From Nannocystis pusilla (lineage in GTDB: Bacteria; Myxococcota_A; Polyangia; Nannocystales; Nannocystaceae), in assembly GCF_020073745.1 (NCBI RefSeq), contig NZ_JAIRAU010000057.1:278001-342000 (forward strand): a DNA stretch of 64,000 nt, written 5' to 3'. The position numbers and the translations under genes are program-made. Below, piece by piece: positions 15,741 to 25,078 of this stretch. The stretch's first letter is position 1. Each line of letters opens with the position of its first letter. A model generated the notes under the pieces. It was not told the DNA's origin. It was given only the letters and a program-made list of their open reading frames with translations, and did not search any database.

Positions 15741-18242
15741 TCACGGTCTGCGGCGGAGCCGGGCCGCGAGCGCGGCGACGCTGGGCAGCACCAGGATCGC
15801 GGTGACCGCCGCGATGCCGATCCCGCACACGGCGAGCACCCCGATCCCGCGCAGGCCGCCGGAGTCGGCGATGATGAACGCGGCGAAGCCCATCGCCGTG
15901 GTCGCAGTCGCCGCGCCGATGGCCGCGCCCGTCTCGCCGAGCGCGTGGGCGAGGCCGCCGACCTCGTCGCGCATGTGACGGATCCGGTCGGTCAAGTACA
16001 CCCCGTTGTCGACGCCGATGCCGAGGATCGCCGGCAGGATCGGGATGTTGAACAGGGTGAAGCGCACGCCCGCGGCCGCCATCAGGCCGACCAGCCACAG
16101 CAACCCGAGCAGCAGCGGCGCCAGCGTCAGCAGCGTGCGCGGCAGCGAACGGATCTGCGCGACCACGATCACCGCGATCAGCCCGAGCGCCATCGCCAGC
16201 ACCGTCGGCGCCTCGGACTGCATCAACTCGTACATCAGCGCGTAGACCGTGGTCTCGCCGACGAACAGCGCGTCGTCCGCCTGCAAGCCCTCGACGCCCT
16301 CGGTGTACCTCGCCGTCTCCTCCATGAACTTCAGGCCCATGGAGATGTCGGCCGCGTCGAAGTTGGGGTAGGCGTAGACCGCGAAGCGCCCGTCCCGGCT
16401 GTACACCTTGTCGCGGATCGCCGGCGGCAGGCGCTCCACCGTCACCGGCTCGGCCTTCAGCATGTTCTGCAGCCGGCGCGCGTCCTCGGGCGTCAGGGCC
16501 TCGTCGCCGTCCTCGCCGCGGCCGGCCGCGCGCTCCTCGAGCCGCTTCCACGTGCGCTCGGGGACGTCGCCCGTCATCGCCGCGATCGCCTCCTTGCGCT
16601 TGGCGGCGTCGATCGCCGGGTCGGGCAGGAGGTCGGGCGCGGCCAGCAGCTCTGCTACTACGGTACCTGTCCCATCGGCCAGGCGCTCGGCCTGCACCGC
16701 GCGCGCCTGCGTCAGCACCGCGCGCGCCTGCTCGAGCGTCGAGACCACCAGCACCCCGGCGTGGATGTCCTTGCCGAAGATCTTGCTGATGAGGAACACC
16801 TCGGGCTTGTAGAGCGCGCGCGTGCGGGCCGACTGCAGCTCGCGGGTCGAGTTCTCGAACTCGGCCCCGGGCGCGACCACGGCCGCGCCGACGGTGAGCG
16901 CCGCGACGAGCCCCAGCACCACCCCGGGCCGCGCCAGCAGCACGCGGGTCACCGCCCCGCGCCCCGGTCGCCGGGTCTGCGCGTCGCCGACCCGCTTCAC
17001 GCCGACGAGGCAGAGGATCGCCGGGTACACCGTCAGCATCGCCAGCAGGCACAGGAGCACGCCGAAGCCGGCGATCAGGCCGAACTCCTGGAACGCCGGG
17101 AACACCGAGCTCGACATCACCGCGAACGCGCCGAGCGTGGTCGCCGAGGCGATCAGCAGCGGGCCGATCAGGTTGGCGAACGCGCGGGTGATCGCCTCGC
17201 GGTCGCTGCCGCGGCTCTGCTCCTCGCGCACGCGCACGAGGAAGTGAATGCCGGCGTCGATGCCCATGCCGACGACCACGGTGGAGATCAGGCTGGTGAT
17301 CGCGTTGAGGCGGCCGAGGACGAGCTGCGTCAGCGCCATCGACCAGGTCACGCCGCACACCAGCGGCACGAGCAGGGTCAGCACCGCGCGGCCGGAGCGG
17401 AACAGCAGGTAGAGGATCACGACGACGCCGAGCACCCCGAACGCGCCGCTGCGCAGCATGTCGCGGCGGATCGTCTCGCGCTCCTCGGCCTTGATCGGGT
17501 ACGGGCCGACCACGCTGTAGGTGATGTTCGCGCCGGCCCACGGCGCGCCCGGCTCGGCGAGCACCGCCGCGACGTCGCCGCGGATCTGGTTCGACACCGC
17601 CTCGGCGAAGTCGAGGTCGCTCGACGACTTCGTCGGATGGATCAGCAGGACCAGCGCCGAGATGTCGTCGCGCTCGAAGTAGTCCTTGAAGGTCGTGCGC
17701 GACAGCGCCGCGTCCTGCTTGCTGCGGATGAAGCTGCGCAGGGCCCTGGGCGCCTCGGGGTCGGGCTCGTCGAGACACACGTCGGGCTCGGCGCGGCACA
17801 GCTCGTAGTGCGTCCACGCCTGGAAGTGCTCGTCGAGCGCCTCCATCTCCGTGTCGCTGAGGTAGTAGAGCGCGTGCTCGGCGAAGAAGTCGCTGCGCAG
17901 GCGGTACTCGACGTCGCGCACCAGCGGGCTCTGGCGCGTGCGCTCGGCGATCGCGTCGGCGAGCGCGCGGCGCTGCTCGGGCGCGCCTTCCTTGAGCACG
18001 ACGTTGACGCTGCCGAGCGCGCCGAACGAGGTCTCGATGCGATCGAGGCTGGTGAGGACCGCGTGGTCCTCGGGCAGCAGCGAGCGCAGGTCGCTGTCGA
18101 CCCGCAGCTGCGACGAGAGGTAGGCGGAGACGACGGTGAGCAGCAGCGCCAGCGCGAGCACGAGGCGGTGCTGCGCGAGGACCCATGCGATCCACCGTTC
18201 ACGCAGGCGCTTGTGCGGGGCCTCGGGCACGGGCGGGGCCAT
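15741..18242 (-). CDS. RND/MMPL family exporter (HpnN-like)
   Basis: 833 residues from ATG 18242; the longer open frame upstream is not protein-like. Typical twelve-segment MMPL topology in two halves: a first TM at ~20-40 (LVLALALLLTVVSAYLSS), a large soluble domain, a TM bundle with GMGIDAGIHFLVR, a second soluble domain, and a second bundle with GIGVDNGVYLTDRI. Such proteins export lipids (hopanoids, fatty-acid derivatives) driven by proton motive force; the GxGxD(N/A)G motifs carry the proton-relay Asp. The cargo is not defined by the sequence. A repeat-like pair at 16666-16693 falls inside the gene. Confidence 0.88.
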   Translation of the reverse strand: MAPPVPEAPHKRLRERWIAWVLAQHRLVLALALLLTVVSAYLSSQLRVDSDLRSLLPEDHAVLTSLDRIETSFGALGSVNVVLKEGAPEQRRALADAIAERTRQSPLVRDVEYRLRSDFFAEHALYYLSDTEMEALDEHFQAWTHYELCRAEPDVCLDEPDPEAPRALRSFIRSKQDAALSRTTFKDYFERDDISALVLLIHPTKSSSDLDFAEAVSNQIRGDVAAVLAEPGAPWAGANITYSVVGPYPIKAEERETIRRDMLRSGAFGVLGVVVILYLLFRSGRAVLTLLVPLVCGVTWSMALTQLVLGRLNAITSLISTVVVGMGIDAGIHFLVRVREEQSRGSDREAITRAFANLIGPLLIASATTLGAFAVMSSSVFPAFQEFGLIAGFGVLLCLLAMLTVYPAILCLVGVKRVGDAQTRRPGRGAVTRVLLARPGVVLGLVAALTVGAAVVAPGAEFENSTRELQSARTRALYKPEVFLISKIFGKDIHAGVLVVSTLEQARAVLTQARAVQAERLADGTGTVVAELLAAPDLLPDPAIDAAKRKEAIAAMTGDVPERTWKRLEERAAGRGEDGDEALTPEDARRLQNMLKAEPVTVERLPPAIRDKVYSRDGRFAVYAYPNFDAADISMGLKFMEETARYTEGVEGLQADDALFVGETTVYALMYELMQSEAPTVLAMALGLIAVIVVAQIRSLPRTLLTLAPLLLGLLWLVGLMAAAGVRFTLFNIPILPAILGIGVDNGVYLTDRIRHMRDEVGGLAHALGETGAAIGAATATTAMGFAAFIIADSGGLRGIGVLAVCGIGIAAVTAILVLPSVAALAARLRRRP

Positions 18243-18424
18243 CTTGCCCCAAGCGGCCGGCCGAGCGCGAGGTGCATGTGCACGCGGGCGCGCTCTGCGG
18301 GTGAGTTTGCTTGTCGAGTTTTGCCACGCAGGCCAGGAGGACCCTGTGGGCGCGGACGGATCCGGACACGCTTCGCCGTGAAGACGCGTCCCGATGTAGT
18401 GAAGGGAGGGCCGTGAGGACAGGT

Positions 18425-19258
18425 TCAGCCGGCCGGGATGGCCTCGGGAGGCGCGCCTGCCACCGCCACGTCGACGGGCGTGTCGGCCGAACTGCCGGAC
18501 AGGACCGCGTGGACGATCGCCCGCACGTGGGCCTCGACGTGATGGGCGCCCGCCACGCTCAGGTGGATCCCGTCGCCCGCGCGGACCCGGACCTTCTTGC
18601 CGCCGGGCTCGCCGTCGACATCGAGGCGGTCGGTGTAGTTGCCCTCGTCGTCGGCCAAAAGGCGCCAGATGTCGATGAAGTGCGCGCCGGGACGGATCGC
18701 CATCTCCGCGCGGTAGATCGTGTTGACCCGCTGGACCCGCGTGTGGAACTTCTCGGGCCGCATCACCGGCATGCCGATCCAGAACAGCGGCTTGCCGCCG
18801 GGGGCGACGATGTCGGCGAACGCGTTGACGCGCCGCGCGTACTCCTCCGGCCACTCGGGTTCGGGCCAGGTGATCCAGCCCTTGTCGGGCATGCGCAGGC
18901 CCTGGACGTCATTGCCGCCGAACATCACGACCGCGGCGTCGGGCAGGAACTCGTCGACCTGCTTCTGCGCCTCTTTCGGCCACGAGAAGAAGTCGGGGCG
19001 GGCCAGGCCGGTGCTGCTCTTGCCCTTGCGGCGCACCACGTAGCCTAATGTCTTGCTCAGGCCGTTCTCGAGGAACAGGCCGACGCCGCCGGCGATCATG
19101 CTGTCGCCGACGATGAGAATGCGCTTGCCCGGGGCCGCGGGGGCGGACTCGGCCGCGCGCGCGGGCCTGGGCAAGAGGGCGGCCCCGGCGGCGGCGGCGA
19201 GGCCGTGCAGCCAGATCCGACGTGAGCACAGGGGCGAGGGCAGGGTCCGCGGGGCCAT
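18425..19258 (-). CDS. Exported SGNH-family hydrolase (DUF459-like)
   Basis: 277 residues. The N-terminus has a twin-arginine-like motif (CSRRIWLHGL) and a hydrophobic stretch ending ARA, so it is probably Tat-exported. SGNH blocks: ILIVGDSMIAGG (nucleophile Ser53), FGGNDVQGL (block III, Asn), and GDGIHLSVAGAHH (block V Asp-His). Family members act as esterases, O-acetylation enzymes or polysaccharide-modifying hydrolases. It follows a gap of about 180 bases from the MMPL start in the leftward direction and may be expressed with it. Confidence 0.85.
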   Translation of the reverse strand: MAPRTLPSPLCSRRIWLHGLAAAAGAALLPRPARAAESAPAAPGKRILIVGDSMIAGGVGLFLENGLSKTLGYVVRRKGKSSTGLARPDFFSWPKEAQKQVDEFLPDAAVVMFGGNDVQGLRMPDKGWITWPEPEWPEEYARRVNAFADIVAPGGKPLFWIGMPVMRPEKFHTRVQRVNTIYRAEMAIRPGAHFIDIWRLLADDEGNYTDRLDVDGEPGGKKVRVRAGDGIHLSVAGAHHVEAHVRAIVHAVLSGSSADTPVDVAVAGAPPEAIPAG

Positions 19259-19442
19259 GCGAGCGGAAGTGGTTATGACCCGAGCGGGCGACCTTCCGCA
19301 AGAAGAGCGTTCACGGCGCCTTGCTGGGGTGCGGGCCAGCGTGTATCACTCGCGGCGAGAGCCGCCCGCCGCGGTCGAATGCGCGCGGACGGCGGCCGCC
19401 CGCACCCGTCTGCACCACGCCTGCCTGATCGAGAGACCGACG

Positions 19443-19775
19443 ATGCAAGCCCACGAGGACGTCCAGAAGTTCATCGCCCACCTCGTCGCCAACAACAAGG
19501 TCATGCTCTTCATGAAGGGCAACAAGAGCTTCCCGCAGTGCGGCTTCTCGGCGGTGGTGGTCGAGATCCTCAAGAAGCACGCGGTGCCGTTCGAGACCTT
19601 CAACGTGCTGTCCGACCCCGCCGTGCGCGAGGGCGTCAAGCAGTTCGCCAGCTGGCCGACCATCCCGCAGCTCTACATCGGCGGCGAGTTCGTCGGCGGT
19701 TGCGACATCGTCCGCGAGATGGACGCCAACGGCGAACTCGAGAGCAAGCTCAAGGCCGCCACCGCGGCGGCCTGA
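19443..19775 (+). CDS. grxD: Monothiol glutaredoxin, CGFS type (Grx4/Grx5)
   Basis: 110 residues from ATG 19443. The active-site CGFS is at 33-36 (KSFPQCGFSAVVVEIL), the cis-proline TIP follows in SWPTIPQLYIGGEFVGGCDI, and there is a GSH-binding GGCD. CGFS glutaredoxins bind glutathione-ligated [2Fe-2S] clusters and transfer them in iron-sulfur assembly. Length is normal. Monocistronic, divergent from the SGNH hydrolase and convergent with a lipoprotein 15 bases away. Confidence 0.95.
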   Translation: MQAHEDVQKFIAHLVANNKVMLFMKGNKSFPQCGFSAVVVEILKKHAVPFETFNVLSDPAVREGVKQFASWPTIPQLYIGGEFVGGCDIVREMDANGELESKLKAATAAA

Positions 19776-19790
19776 GCTGCGAGTCGCCGG

Positions 19791-20477
19791 TCAGGCCGGC
19801 GGCCAGGTGCACACGCCGAACTTCATCATCTGCATCTCGGGGATGCCGATGTCCTCGCACTTCGAGCCCTGAGGGCAGTTGTCGCTGGCCATCACGCACA
19901 ACAGCGCGCAGATGTCGGCCTTCGAGTCCATGTCGGTGTCGAAGGCGCAGACCGGCTGGACGTTGGGGGCGAGGCCCTGGATCTGCGGGCACGAGCCCTG
20001 ACCCATGCACTTCGGGGCGCAGAACGCTCCGGTGATCTTGCCCGACGTGCTCGCACCGTCGACGCAGACCGCGTTGCCGTCACAGTCGACGTCCGTCACG
20101 TTGTTGCAGCTCTCGAACGGGCCGGTCGACGGGATCACGGTCCCGGTGGTCTCGCCGCCGGTCTCGGTCTCGCCGGTGGTGGTCGTCGTCTCCGCCGTGG
20201 TCTCGCCGGTGGTGGTGGTGGTGGCGTCCTCGGCGGTCGTGCCGGTCGTCGGCGTGGGGCCGGTGGTGGGGATGGCCTCGGTGGCGGTGCCGGGGGCGGT
20301 CGTCGTGGTCTCCCCGGTGGTCGTCGTGGTGGTCGTTTCTGCCGGCTCTGCCGTGGTTTCCGGCTCCATCGTGGTGCCCGCAGCCATGCTTTCCGTCGCC
20401 GACGTGGCGGATTCTTTTTCGTTGCACGCCGCGAAAGCGAGCACCGTGGAGAGAGTGAGAAGGGCGAATGAGCGCAT
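19791..20477 (-). CDS. Lipoprotein with Thr-rich linker and Cys-rich C-terminus
   Basis: 228 residues. Signal peptide with lipobox VLAFAAC (Cys18), then ~110 residues of Thr/Glu/Gly low complexity (runs of T with E, G, P), then a C-terminal domain of ~95 residues with about ten cysteines (SCNNVTDVDCDGNAVCVDG...KCMGQGSCPQ...CAFDTDMDSKADICALLCV). The layout, lipid anchor, extended O-glycosylation-like spacer and disulfide-rich head, is common in myxobacterial surface lipoproteins. Function unknown. Confidence 0.85.
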   Translation of the reverse strand: MRSFALLTLSTVLAFAACNEKESATSATESMAAGTTMEPETTAEPAETTTTTTTGETTTTAPGTATEAIPTTGPTPTTGTTAEDATTTTTGETTAETTTTTGETETGGETTGTVIPSTGPFESCNNVTDVDCDGNAVCVDGASTSGKITGAFCAPKCMGQGSCPQIQGLAPNVQPVCAFDTDMDSKADICALLCVMASDNCPQGSKCEDIGIPEMQMMKFGVCTWPPA

Positions 20478-20710
20478 GAAACCGAACTCCTAGAAGGGGA
20501 GAGCGGCAGACGGCGATGCGTACCGGCTCCCGCGATCCCGGTGTCAAGCGCTAGATACCCAGGGTTGAAATGTGGGCTCGCCCGATCTGCCCGCGCACGG
20601 CCAGGGAACAACGGTCGGCGCCAGGTCTCACCCAGGCGATCGCGGGGGTGCGTGGTCGGCGAAACATCGGCTACGATTCGAGGTGAGAGCAAAAGAGGAA
20701 CGAGATCATC

Positions 20711-21439
20711 ATGAATCGCATACAAAGAGTGTTCGGTGTCACGAGCCTCGCGCTCGTCGGGTTCGTGTTCGGATGCTTCGCCGAGGACAGCGGCGAGTGC
20801 GGTGCCGGTGCGCCGTGCCCACAGCGCGGCGAGGCGTGTGACGACGCGACCAACACGTGCGAGCCGCAGGTGCTCGACGTCGACGCCACGGGCCCCGAGC
20901 CCGCGCCCGCGTCCTTCACCGAGACGCTGCCGTTCTTCCGCGGCACGGTGTGCGCGGCGACGAACATCCAGCCGGGCGACAAGATCCCGGTGCACATCGA
21001 GATGTGCGTCGACCCGTGCATCAATGCGAATGGCCACAAGTTCAAGAGTCAGTACAAGTGCAACGGCACGGTGTGCGAGGCGGTGCTGGTGACGTACCTG
21101 CCCGACGCCGTCGGCACCAACTGCCCGGCGAACGCGTTCGGCAAGTTCCCCAAGGCGAATTGTCAGACCGTGACGATCGACGCGTCCGCCGGTCCGTTGT
21201 CGACGCAGAGCTCCGGCGCGATCACGGGCACGGGCACGCTCGAGCTGCCGTTCCTCACCAACGCCGATGTCAAGGAGATCGCGGGCACCAACAACTTCGA
21301 CGCGGTGTGGGGTGTGATCTACCGATATCCGCAGGACGCGGGCCGCGTGTTCTCGCTGTCGATGAACATCAACAACCCGAAGGCGCCGGCCGATTGCAAG
21401 GACAAGTCGAAGTGCACCTGCAAGGAGATCGGGTTCTAG
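20711..21439 (+). CDS. Cys-rich lipoprotein
   Basis: 242 residues from ATG behind AGAGGAACGAG. The signal peptide ends VFGC (Cys22). The mature part begins with a Cys cluster (ECGAGAPCPQRGEACDDATNTCEP) and continues with a domain holding paired cysteines in CVDPCINANGH, KCNGTVCEAV, ANCQTV and a C-terminal KSKCTCKEIGF. Likely disulfide-rich and outer-membrane anchored. No enzyme motif. It is divergent from the Thr-rich lipoprotein across a 233-base region. Confidence 0.85.
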   Translation: MNRIQRVFGVTSLALVGFVFGCFAEDSGECGAGAPCPQRGEACDDATNTCEPQVLDVDATGPEPAPASFTETLPFFRGTVCAATNIQPGDKIPVHIEMCVDPCINANGHKFKSQYKCNGTVCEAVLVTYLPDAVGTNCPANAFGKFPKANCQTVTIDASAGPLSTQSSGAITGTGTLELPFLTNADVKEIAGTNNFDAVWGVIYRYPQDAGRVFSLSMNINNPKAPADCKDKSKCTCKEIGF

Positions 21440-21491
21440 TGCTGGGCGCGCGCGTCGGAGCCGCCGCCGCCGTCTCGCCCGGAGCGTGCGC

Positions 21492-22706
21492 GTGAGCGGT
21501 GAGCGGCCCAAGGTCGGGCTCGTGCTGTCGGGCGGCGGAGCGCGGGGCGCCTACGAGGTCGGCGTCCTGCGGTACATCCGCGAGCGGCTGCGCGGCGAGT
21601 GTCGCTTCGACATCATCACCGGCAGCAGCATCGGCGCGATCAACGGCGCCTACGTCGCTGCCACCGCCGACCGCCCGCGCGCGCAGGGGCGCCTGCTCGC
21701 GCGCGTGTGGACCGAGCTCGACCTCGACGAGGTGTGTCGCTTCGGCTGGACGCAGATGCGCAGCCTGCCGCAGGTGCTGTTCGGCCGCACCGGCGACAAG
21801 GTCGGGCACGGGCAGCAGATCGGCGGGCTCATCGACCCGCGCGCGATCCAGAACTTCGTGCGCGCGCGCCTGCCGTGGCGCGGTATCACCGAGAACCTGC
21901 ACCACGGTCACCTCTCGGCGGTCGCCTGCACCGCGACCGAGGTCGCGACCGGGACCGTCACGACCTTCGTGCAGACCGCCGACGGCAAGCTGCCGCAGCG
22001 CTGGCCCGAGAGCCAGCGGCAGAACGTGGTGCTCACGCCCATCACGGCCTCGCACGCGCTGGCGTCGGGGGCGATCCCGGTGCTGTTCCCGGCCGTGCGG
22101 GTGGGCGACCTGCTGTACGCCGACGGCGGCCTGCGCCAGCAGACGCCGCTGCGGCCGGCGATGCGGCTCGGCGCGACGCGGCTGCTGGTCGTCAGCCTGC
22201 GCCACACCCCCGGCGAGGAGGAGGTGCGGCAGATCCGTCACGAAGCCGAGGGCACCTTCCCGAGCGCCATGTTCATGCTCGGCAAGGTGCTCAACGTGCT
22301 GCTGCTCGAGAAGGTCGAGGCCGACATCGAGCGGGTGTCGCGGATGAACCAGATCCTCGCCGCCGGCGCGCGCGAGTTCGGGCCCGACTTCGCCCAGCGG
22401 CTCGCGGTGGGCATGCAGAAGGAGAAGACCACCGCGTACGAGTCGATCGACACGGTGCTGATCCGGCCGAGCCAGGACATCGGCCGGATCGCGTTCGAGA
22501 CGGTGCGGCGCACCGGTCTCAGCCGCTACTCGGGGCTCGTCGCGCGCCTCATCCGCTGGGCGGTCGCCGCCGACGACGCCCGGCAGGAGAGCGACCTCGC
22601 CTCGTACCTGCTGTTCGACCCCGACTACTGCCGCCAGCTCATCGAGCTCGGCTACCAGGACGCCGCCAGCCGCCACTCCGAGCTGATGGCGCTGTTCGAC
22701 CGCTGA
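21492..22706 (+). CDS. Patatin-like phospholipase (RssA type)
   Basis: 404 residues. The GTG at 21492 is chosen because GGAG at 21481-21484 has correct spacing to it; GTG 21486 is too close. Patatin signatures: oxyanion loop SGGGARG (13-19), nucleophile elbow ITGSSIGAING (catalytic Ser near 46), and the catalytic Asp in YADGGLRQQTPL. Beyond ~300 is an extra helical region. The Ser-Asp dyad hydrolyses acyl esters of (phospho)lipids. No signal peptide, so it is cytosolic or peripherally membrane-bound. Confidence 0.9.
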   Translation: MSGERPKVGLVLSGGGARGAYEVGVLRYIRERLRGECRFDIITGSSIGAINGAYVAATADRPRAQGRLLARVWTELDLDEVCRFGWTQMRSLPQVLFGRTGDKVGHGQQIGGLIDPRAIQNFVRARLPWRGITENLHHGHLSAVACTATEVATGTVTTFVQTADGKLPQRWPESQRQNVVLTPITASHALASGAIPVLFPAVRVGDLLYADGGLRQQTPLRPAMRLGATRLLVVSLRHTPGEEEVRQIRHEAEGTFPSAMFMLGKVLNVLLLEKVEADIERVSRMNQILAAGAREFGPDFAQRLAVGMQKEKTTAYESIDTVLIRPSQDIGRIAFETVRRTGLSRYSGLVARLIRWAVAADDARQESDLASYLLFDPDYCRQLIELGYQDAASRHSELMALFDR

Positions 22707-22725
22707 GCCGTCGGCCGAGCGGTCG

Positions 22726-22785
22726 CCTGTCCCCCGGGGCATGCTCGGAGAGACACCTCTCCCGAGGTGTCCCGAGGGACAGCCG
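22726..22785. repeat. 14-bp-period repeat, ~4 units between convergent genes
   Basis: Units cctgtcccccgggg, catgctcggagaga, cacctctcccgagg and a last one offset by a base. Contains the perfect stem GACACCTC/GAGGTGTC and an outer GCCTGTCCC...GGGACAGCC pairing. Located between stop codons at 22706 and 22797. Confidence 0.7.
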
Positions 22786-22796
22786 ACGAAGAGGCG

Positions 22797-23252
22797 CTAC
22801 TTGGCCTTCTTCTTCTGCTGCTTGGCCTTCTTGGCGGCCTCTTTCTCGGCCTTGGCCTTGGCGGCGTCCTCGGCCTTGATGTGGCCCTCGATCTGCTGCC
22901 TGGCGGCGCACTGGCACAGGGTGGCGCCGCCGAACAGGTCCATGCAGGCGGCGGCGAGGTAGCGCAGGGTGCTGTCGGGGCAGAAGTGGCCGAGCATCGT
23001 GCCGCAGAACTGGCTCTGCGTGGCGTCGTTGTTCTGGCACTTGCACTTGGCCGGGTCGGCGAAGCAGCCCTCACGGGCGAACTTCACGCCGGCGGGCTTC
23101 TCCTTGGCCGGCACGGCGGTGGCGCGCTCGTTCTTGTAGAGCGCCTCCTCTTCGGCGGGGGACACGGTCTGCGGCTCGCCGGCGCGGGCGAGCGGGGCGA
23201 ACGCGAGGGACAGCACGAGCGCGAGCGGGACGCGGCGGAGGCAGGACATCAT
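22797..23252 (-). CDS. Secreted Cys-containing protein with Lys-rich tail
   Basis: About 151 residues from ATG 23252 (GAGGTG upstream). Signal peptide RRVPLALVLSLAFAPLARAG with cleavage after ARA. The mature domain has regularly placed cysteines (GCFADPAKCKCQ, FCGTMLGHFCP, ACMDLFGGATLCQCAA), followed by ~30 residues of Ala/Lys/Glu (KAEKEAAKKAKQQKKKAK). The charged tail suggests binding to nucleic acid or an anionic surface. Function unknown. Confidence 0.75.
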   Translation of the reverse strand: MMSCLRRVPLALVLSLAFAPLARAGEPQTVSPAEEEALYKNERATAVPAKEKPAGVKFAREGCFADPAKCKCQNNDATQSQFCGTMLGHFCPDSTLRYLAAACMDLFGGATLCQCAARQQIEGHIKAEDAAKAKAEKEAAKKAKQQKKKAK

Positions 23253-23347
23253 GGACACCTCGGCGCCGAGGGTACCACGGCCGGCGGCGCCGGGGGCGGC
23301 CGGCCGGGCGCTTGCGCCCCGGCGCCGGCCTGTGCGATGCCCCGGTC

Positions 23348-24190
23348 ATGCAGAAATCGTCCCACGACCACGCGGACCTCCAGGCCCGGATCGGCGAGGC
23401 GTTCGCCGATCGAACCTTGCTCAAAGACCAGGTGTATCGGGACGCCGTGGTGGAGACGATCGCCGCGCTCGATCGCGGCCAGCTCCGCGTCGCCACGCCC
23501 GGGGCCGCCGGCGAGGCGTGGACGGTCCACGCCTGGGTCAAGCAGGCGATCCTCCTCTACTTCGCGGTCTGCGAGATGAAGACGATCGAGCTCGGGCCCT
23601 ACGAGTACTTCGACAAGATGCCGCTGAAGCGCGACTGGGCCCGCGCGGGCGTGCGGGTGGTGCCGCCGGCGACGGCGCGCCACGGCAGCTTCATCGAGGC
23701 CGGCGCGGTGCTGATGCCGAGCTACGTCAACATCGGCGCGTACGTCGGCAGCGGGACGATGGTCGACACGTGGGCGACCGTCGGCAGCTGCGCGCAGATC
23801 GGCCGCAACGTCCACCTCTCCGGCGGGGTCGGCATCGGCGGGGTGCTGGAGCCGCCGGGCGCGACCCCGGTGATCGTCGAGGACGGCTGCTTCCTCGGCT
23901 CGCGGGCGATCGTCGTCGAGGGCGTCCACCTCGAGCGCGAGGTGGTGCTCGGCGCCAACGTCACCCTGACCGCGTCGACGCCGATCCTCGACGTCACCGG
24001 GCCCGAACCCGTCACCCACAAGGGCCGCGTGCCGGCCCGCTCGGTGGTGGTCCCAGGGACCCGACCCAAGCGCTTCCCCGCCGGCGAGTACCAGATCGCC
24101 TGCGCGCTCATCATCGGCCGCCGCAAGGAGAGCACCGACGAGCGCACGAGCCTCAATCAGGCGCTGCGCGAGTTCGACGTGCCGGTGTGA
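23348..24190 (+). CDS. dapD: 2,3,4,5-tetrahydropyridine-2,6-dicarboxylate N-succinyltransferase
   Basis: 280 residues, near the usual 274. Fourth step of the succinylase branch of lysine/meso-diaminopimelate synthesis: succinyl-CoA plus tetrahydrodipicolinate gives N-succinyl-2-amino-6-ketopimelate. N-terminal helical domain, then a left-handed beta-helix of hexapeptide repeats (GSFIEAGAVLMPSYVNIGAYVGSGTMVDTWATVGSCAQIGRNVHLSGGVGIGG...). It shows the family signatures VDTWATVGSCAQIG and GVGIGGVLEP. Start at ATG 23348; the 12 upstream in-frame residues lack support. Cytoplasmic. Followed by a five-unit repeat array. Confidence 0.96.
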   Translation: MQKSSHDHADLQARIGEAFADRTLLKDQVYRDAVVETIAALDRGQLRVATPGAAGEAWTVHAWVKQAILLYFAVCEMKTIELGPYEYFDKMPLKRDWARAGVRVVPPATARHGSFIEAGAVLMPSYVNIGAYVGSGTMVDTWATVGSCAQIGRNVHLSGGVGIGGVLEPPGATPVIVEDGCFLGSRAIVVEGVHLEREVVLGANVTLTASTPILDVTGPEPVTHKGRVPARSVVVPGTRPKRFPAGEYQIACALIIGRRKESTDERTSLNQALREFDVPV

Positions 24191-24259
24191 TTGTCCGAAG
24201 GGACATGCTCATCAAGGCATGTCCCTTCAGACATTTTTTAAGGGACATGCTCGATCGGC
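24190..24259. repeat. 14-bp-period repeat, 5 units between convergent genes
   Basis: Exactly phased units attgtccgaaggga, catgctcatcaagg, catgtcccttcaga, cattttttaaggga and catgctcgatcggc. A perfect stem AGGGACATGC/GCATGTCCCT (loop tcatcaag) is followed by CAGACATTTTTTAAG, i.e. a hairpin plus T run, consistent with a terminator. The first unit starts on the last base of dapD. Confidence 0.85.
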
Positions 24260-24278
24260 CAGCTCAGCACTGCACGCC

Positions 24279-24704
24279 TCACCCCCGTGGCCAGGGCATG
24301 TCGAAGTCGGCGGCCGAGATCTCGGGGTGCGGCGCGTGAACGACGGTGCCGACGCGCAAGCGATTGTCGACGTGCCGGGCCCCGGACACCCGGTAGGCGA
24401 CATCTTCGATCCACCGCCTCGTCGCCAGCGTGTCGACGCTCCCGGTCAGCAAGACCTCGCCGTCAGTGACCATCACCTCGATGTCCGAGGGGTCGACTCT
24501 CGGGTCGCGCGCCAGTCGCTCGCACAACTCCTCACGGATCGACGCGTCGGGCCTGCGGTAGCCGCGAGGTCCGCGCCCGGCGAAGTTGCTCTCGGGCGGC
24601 TCGGTGGCTCCGCCGGTCAGAGGGAGCGTCGTCCACGCGTCCAGCCCGGTGGAGCTGCCCGCCGGGTAGGGTTTCGTGACCGTCCAGTCGTACCTGTGTC
24701 GCAT
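24279..24704 (-). CDS. BON domain protein
   Basis: 141 residues from ATG 24704 (GGAGGCGGAGG upstream). The longer open frame is not protein-like. N-terminal ~50 residues are flexible with Pro/Gly. A BON domain spans about 55-120: SIREELCERLARDPRVDPSDIEVMVTDGEVLLTGSV...RRWIEDVAYRVSGARHVDNRLRV. BON domains bind phospholipid or small ligands in envelope stress and channel proteins. No signal peptide seen, which is unusual for periplasmic BON proteins but common in stress-linked cytoplasmic ones. Divergent from the DUF6335-like gene. Confidence 0.85.
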   Translation of the reverse strand: MRHRYDWTVTKPYPAGSSTGLDAWTTLPLTGGATEPPESNFAGRGPRGYRRPDASIREELCERLARDPRVDPSDIEVMVTDGEVLLTGSVDTLATRRWIEDVAYRVSGARHVDNRLRVGTVVHAPHPEISAADFDMPWPRG

Positions 24705-25078
24705 CGTCGACGTGCGCCTCCGCCTCCCTGTATGCGGCGACCGCTGTCCATGAGCAAATGGGAGCGCCAGGCTCGACCGAACGAACGAGTCGTCGACCTC
24801 GCGCGAGAGGTTTCCAGATCGGACCTTTTGTCCGGCTCGGACCGCTCGCCGCCGGCTCGGCGCCGATAGCGTCGGCAGCGGCAGGACGACGGGCTCGGCC
24901 GCGGGTGTGAGTGCGAGTCGAGGTCGGCATCCCGGTGAGGACCACTCGTGGAGCCCCGGGAGTACGCGGAGCTGCACCAGAGCGCGCTTGCAGCCCCGCG
25001 TCGGGCGCGTCACTCCTCTGGGCGAACGGCTGCGAGATCGCGGTCGCGGGCCAGGCGCGCAAGGAGGAGGGAGATGCC
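24705..25078. promoter_or_regulatory. Divergent region between BON and DUF6335-like genes
   Basis: 374 bases without a supported gene. It carries the SDs of both flanking genes at its ends (AGGAGGGAG for the right one). The shared region suggests co-regulation. No promoter motif could be assigned with confidence. Confidence 0.35.

Noticed and set aside
13111..15978. 955-codon rightward open frame
   Set aside because: Lies opposite the M28 peptidase gene, Arg/Gln/Ala-rich, no domains. Product of GC bias.
20005..20493. Val-rich rightward frame opposite the Thr-rich lipoprotein
   Set aside because: Complement of Thr codons; the opposite strand has lipobox and Cys domain. The same holds for 41807-42424 and 44928-45623.
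24190..24259. Possible CRISPR array
   Set aside because: Units are 14 bp directly abutting, without spacers, and no cas genes are near.
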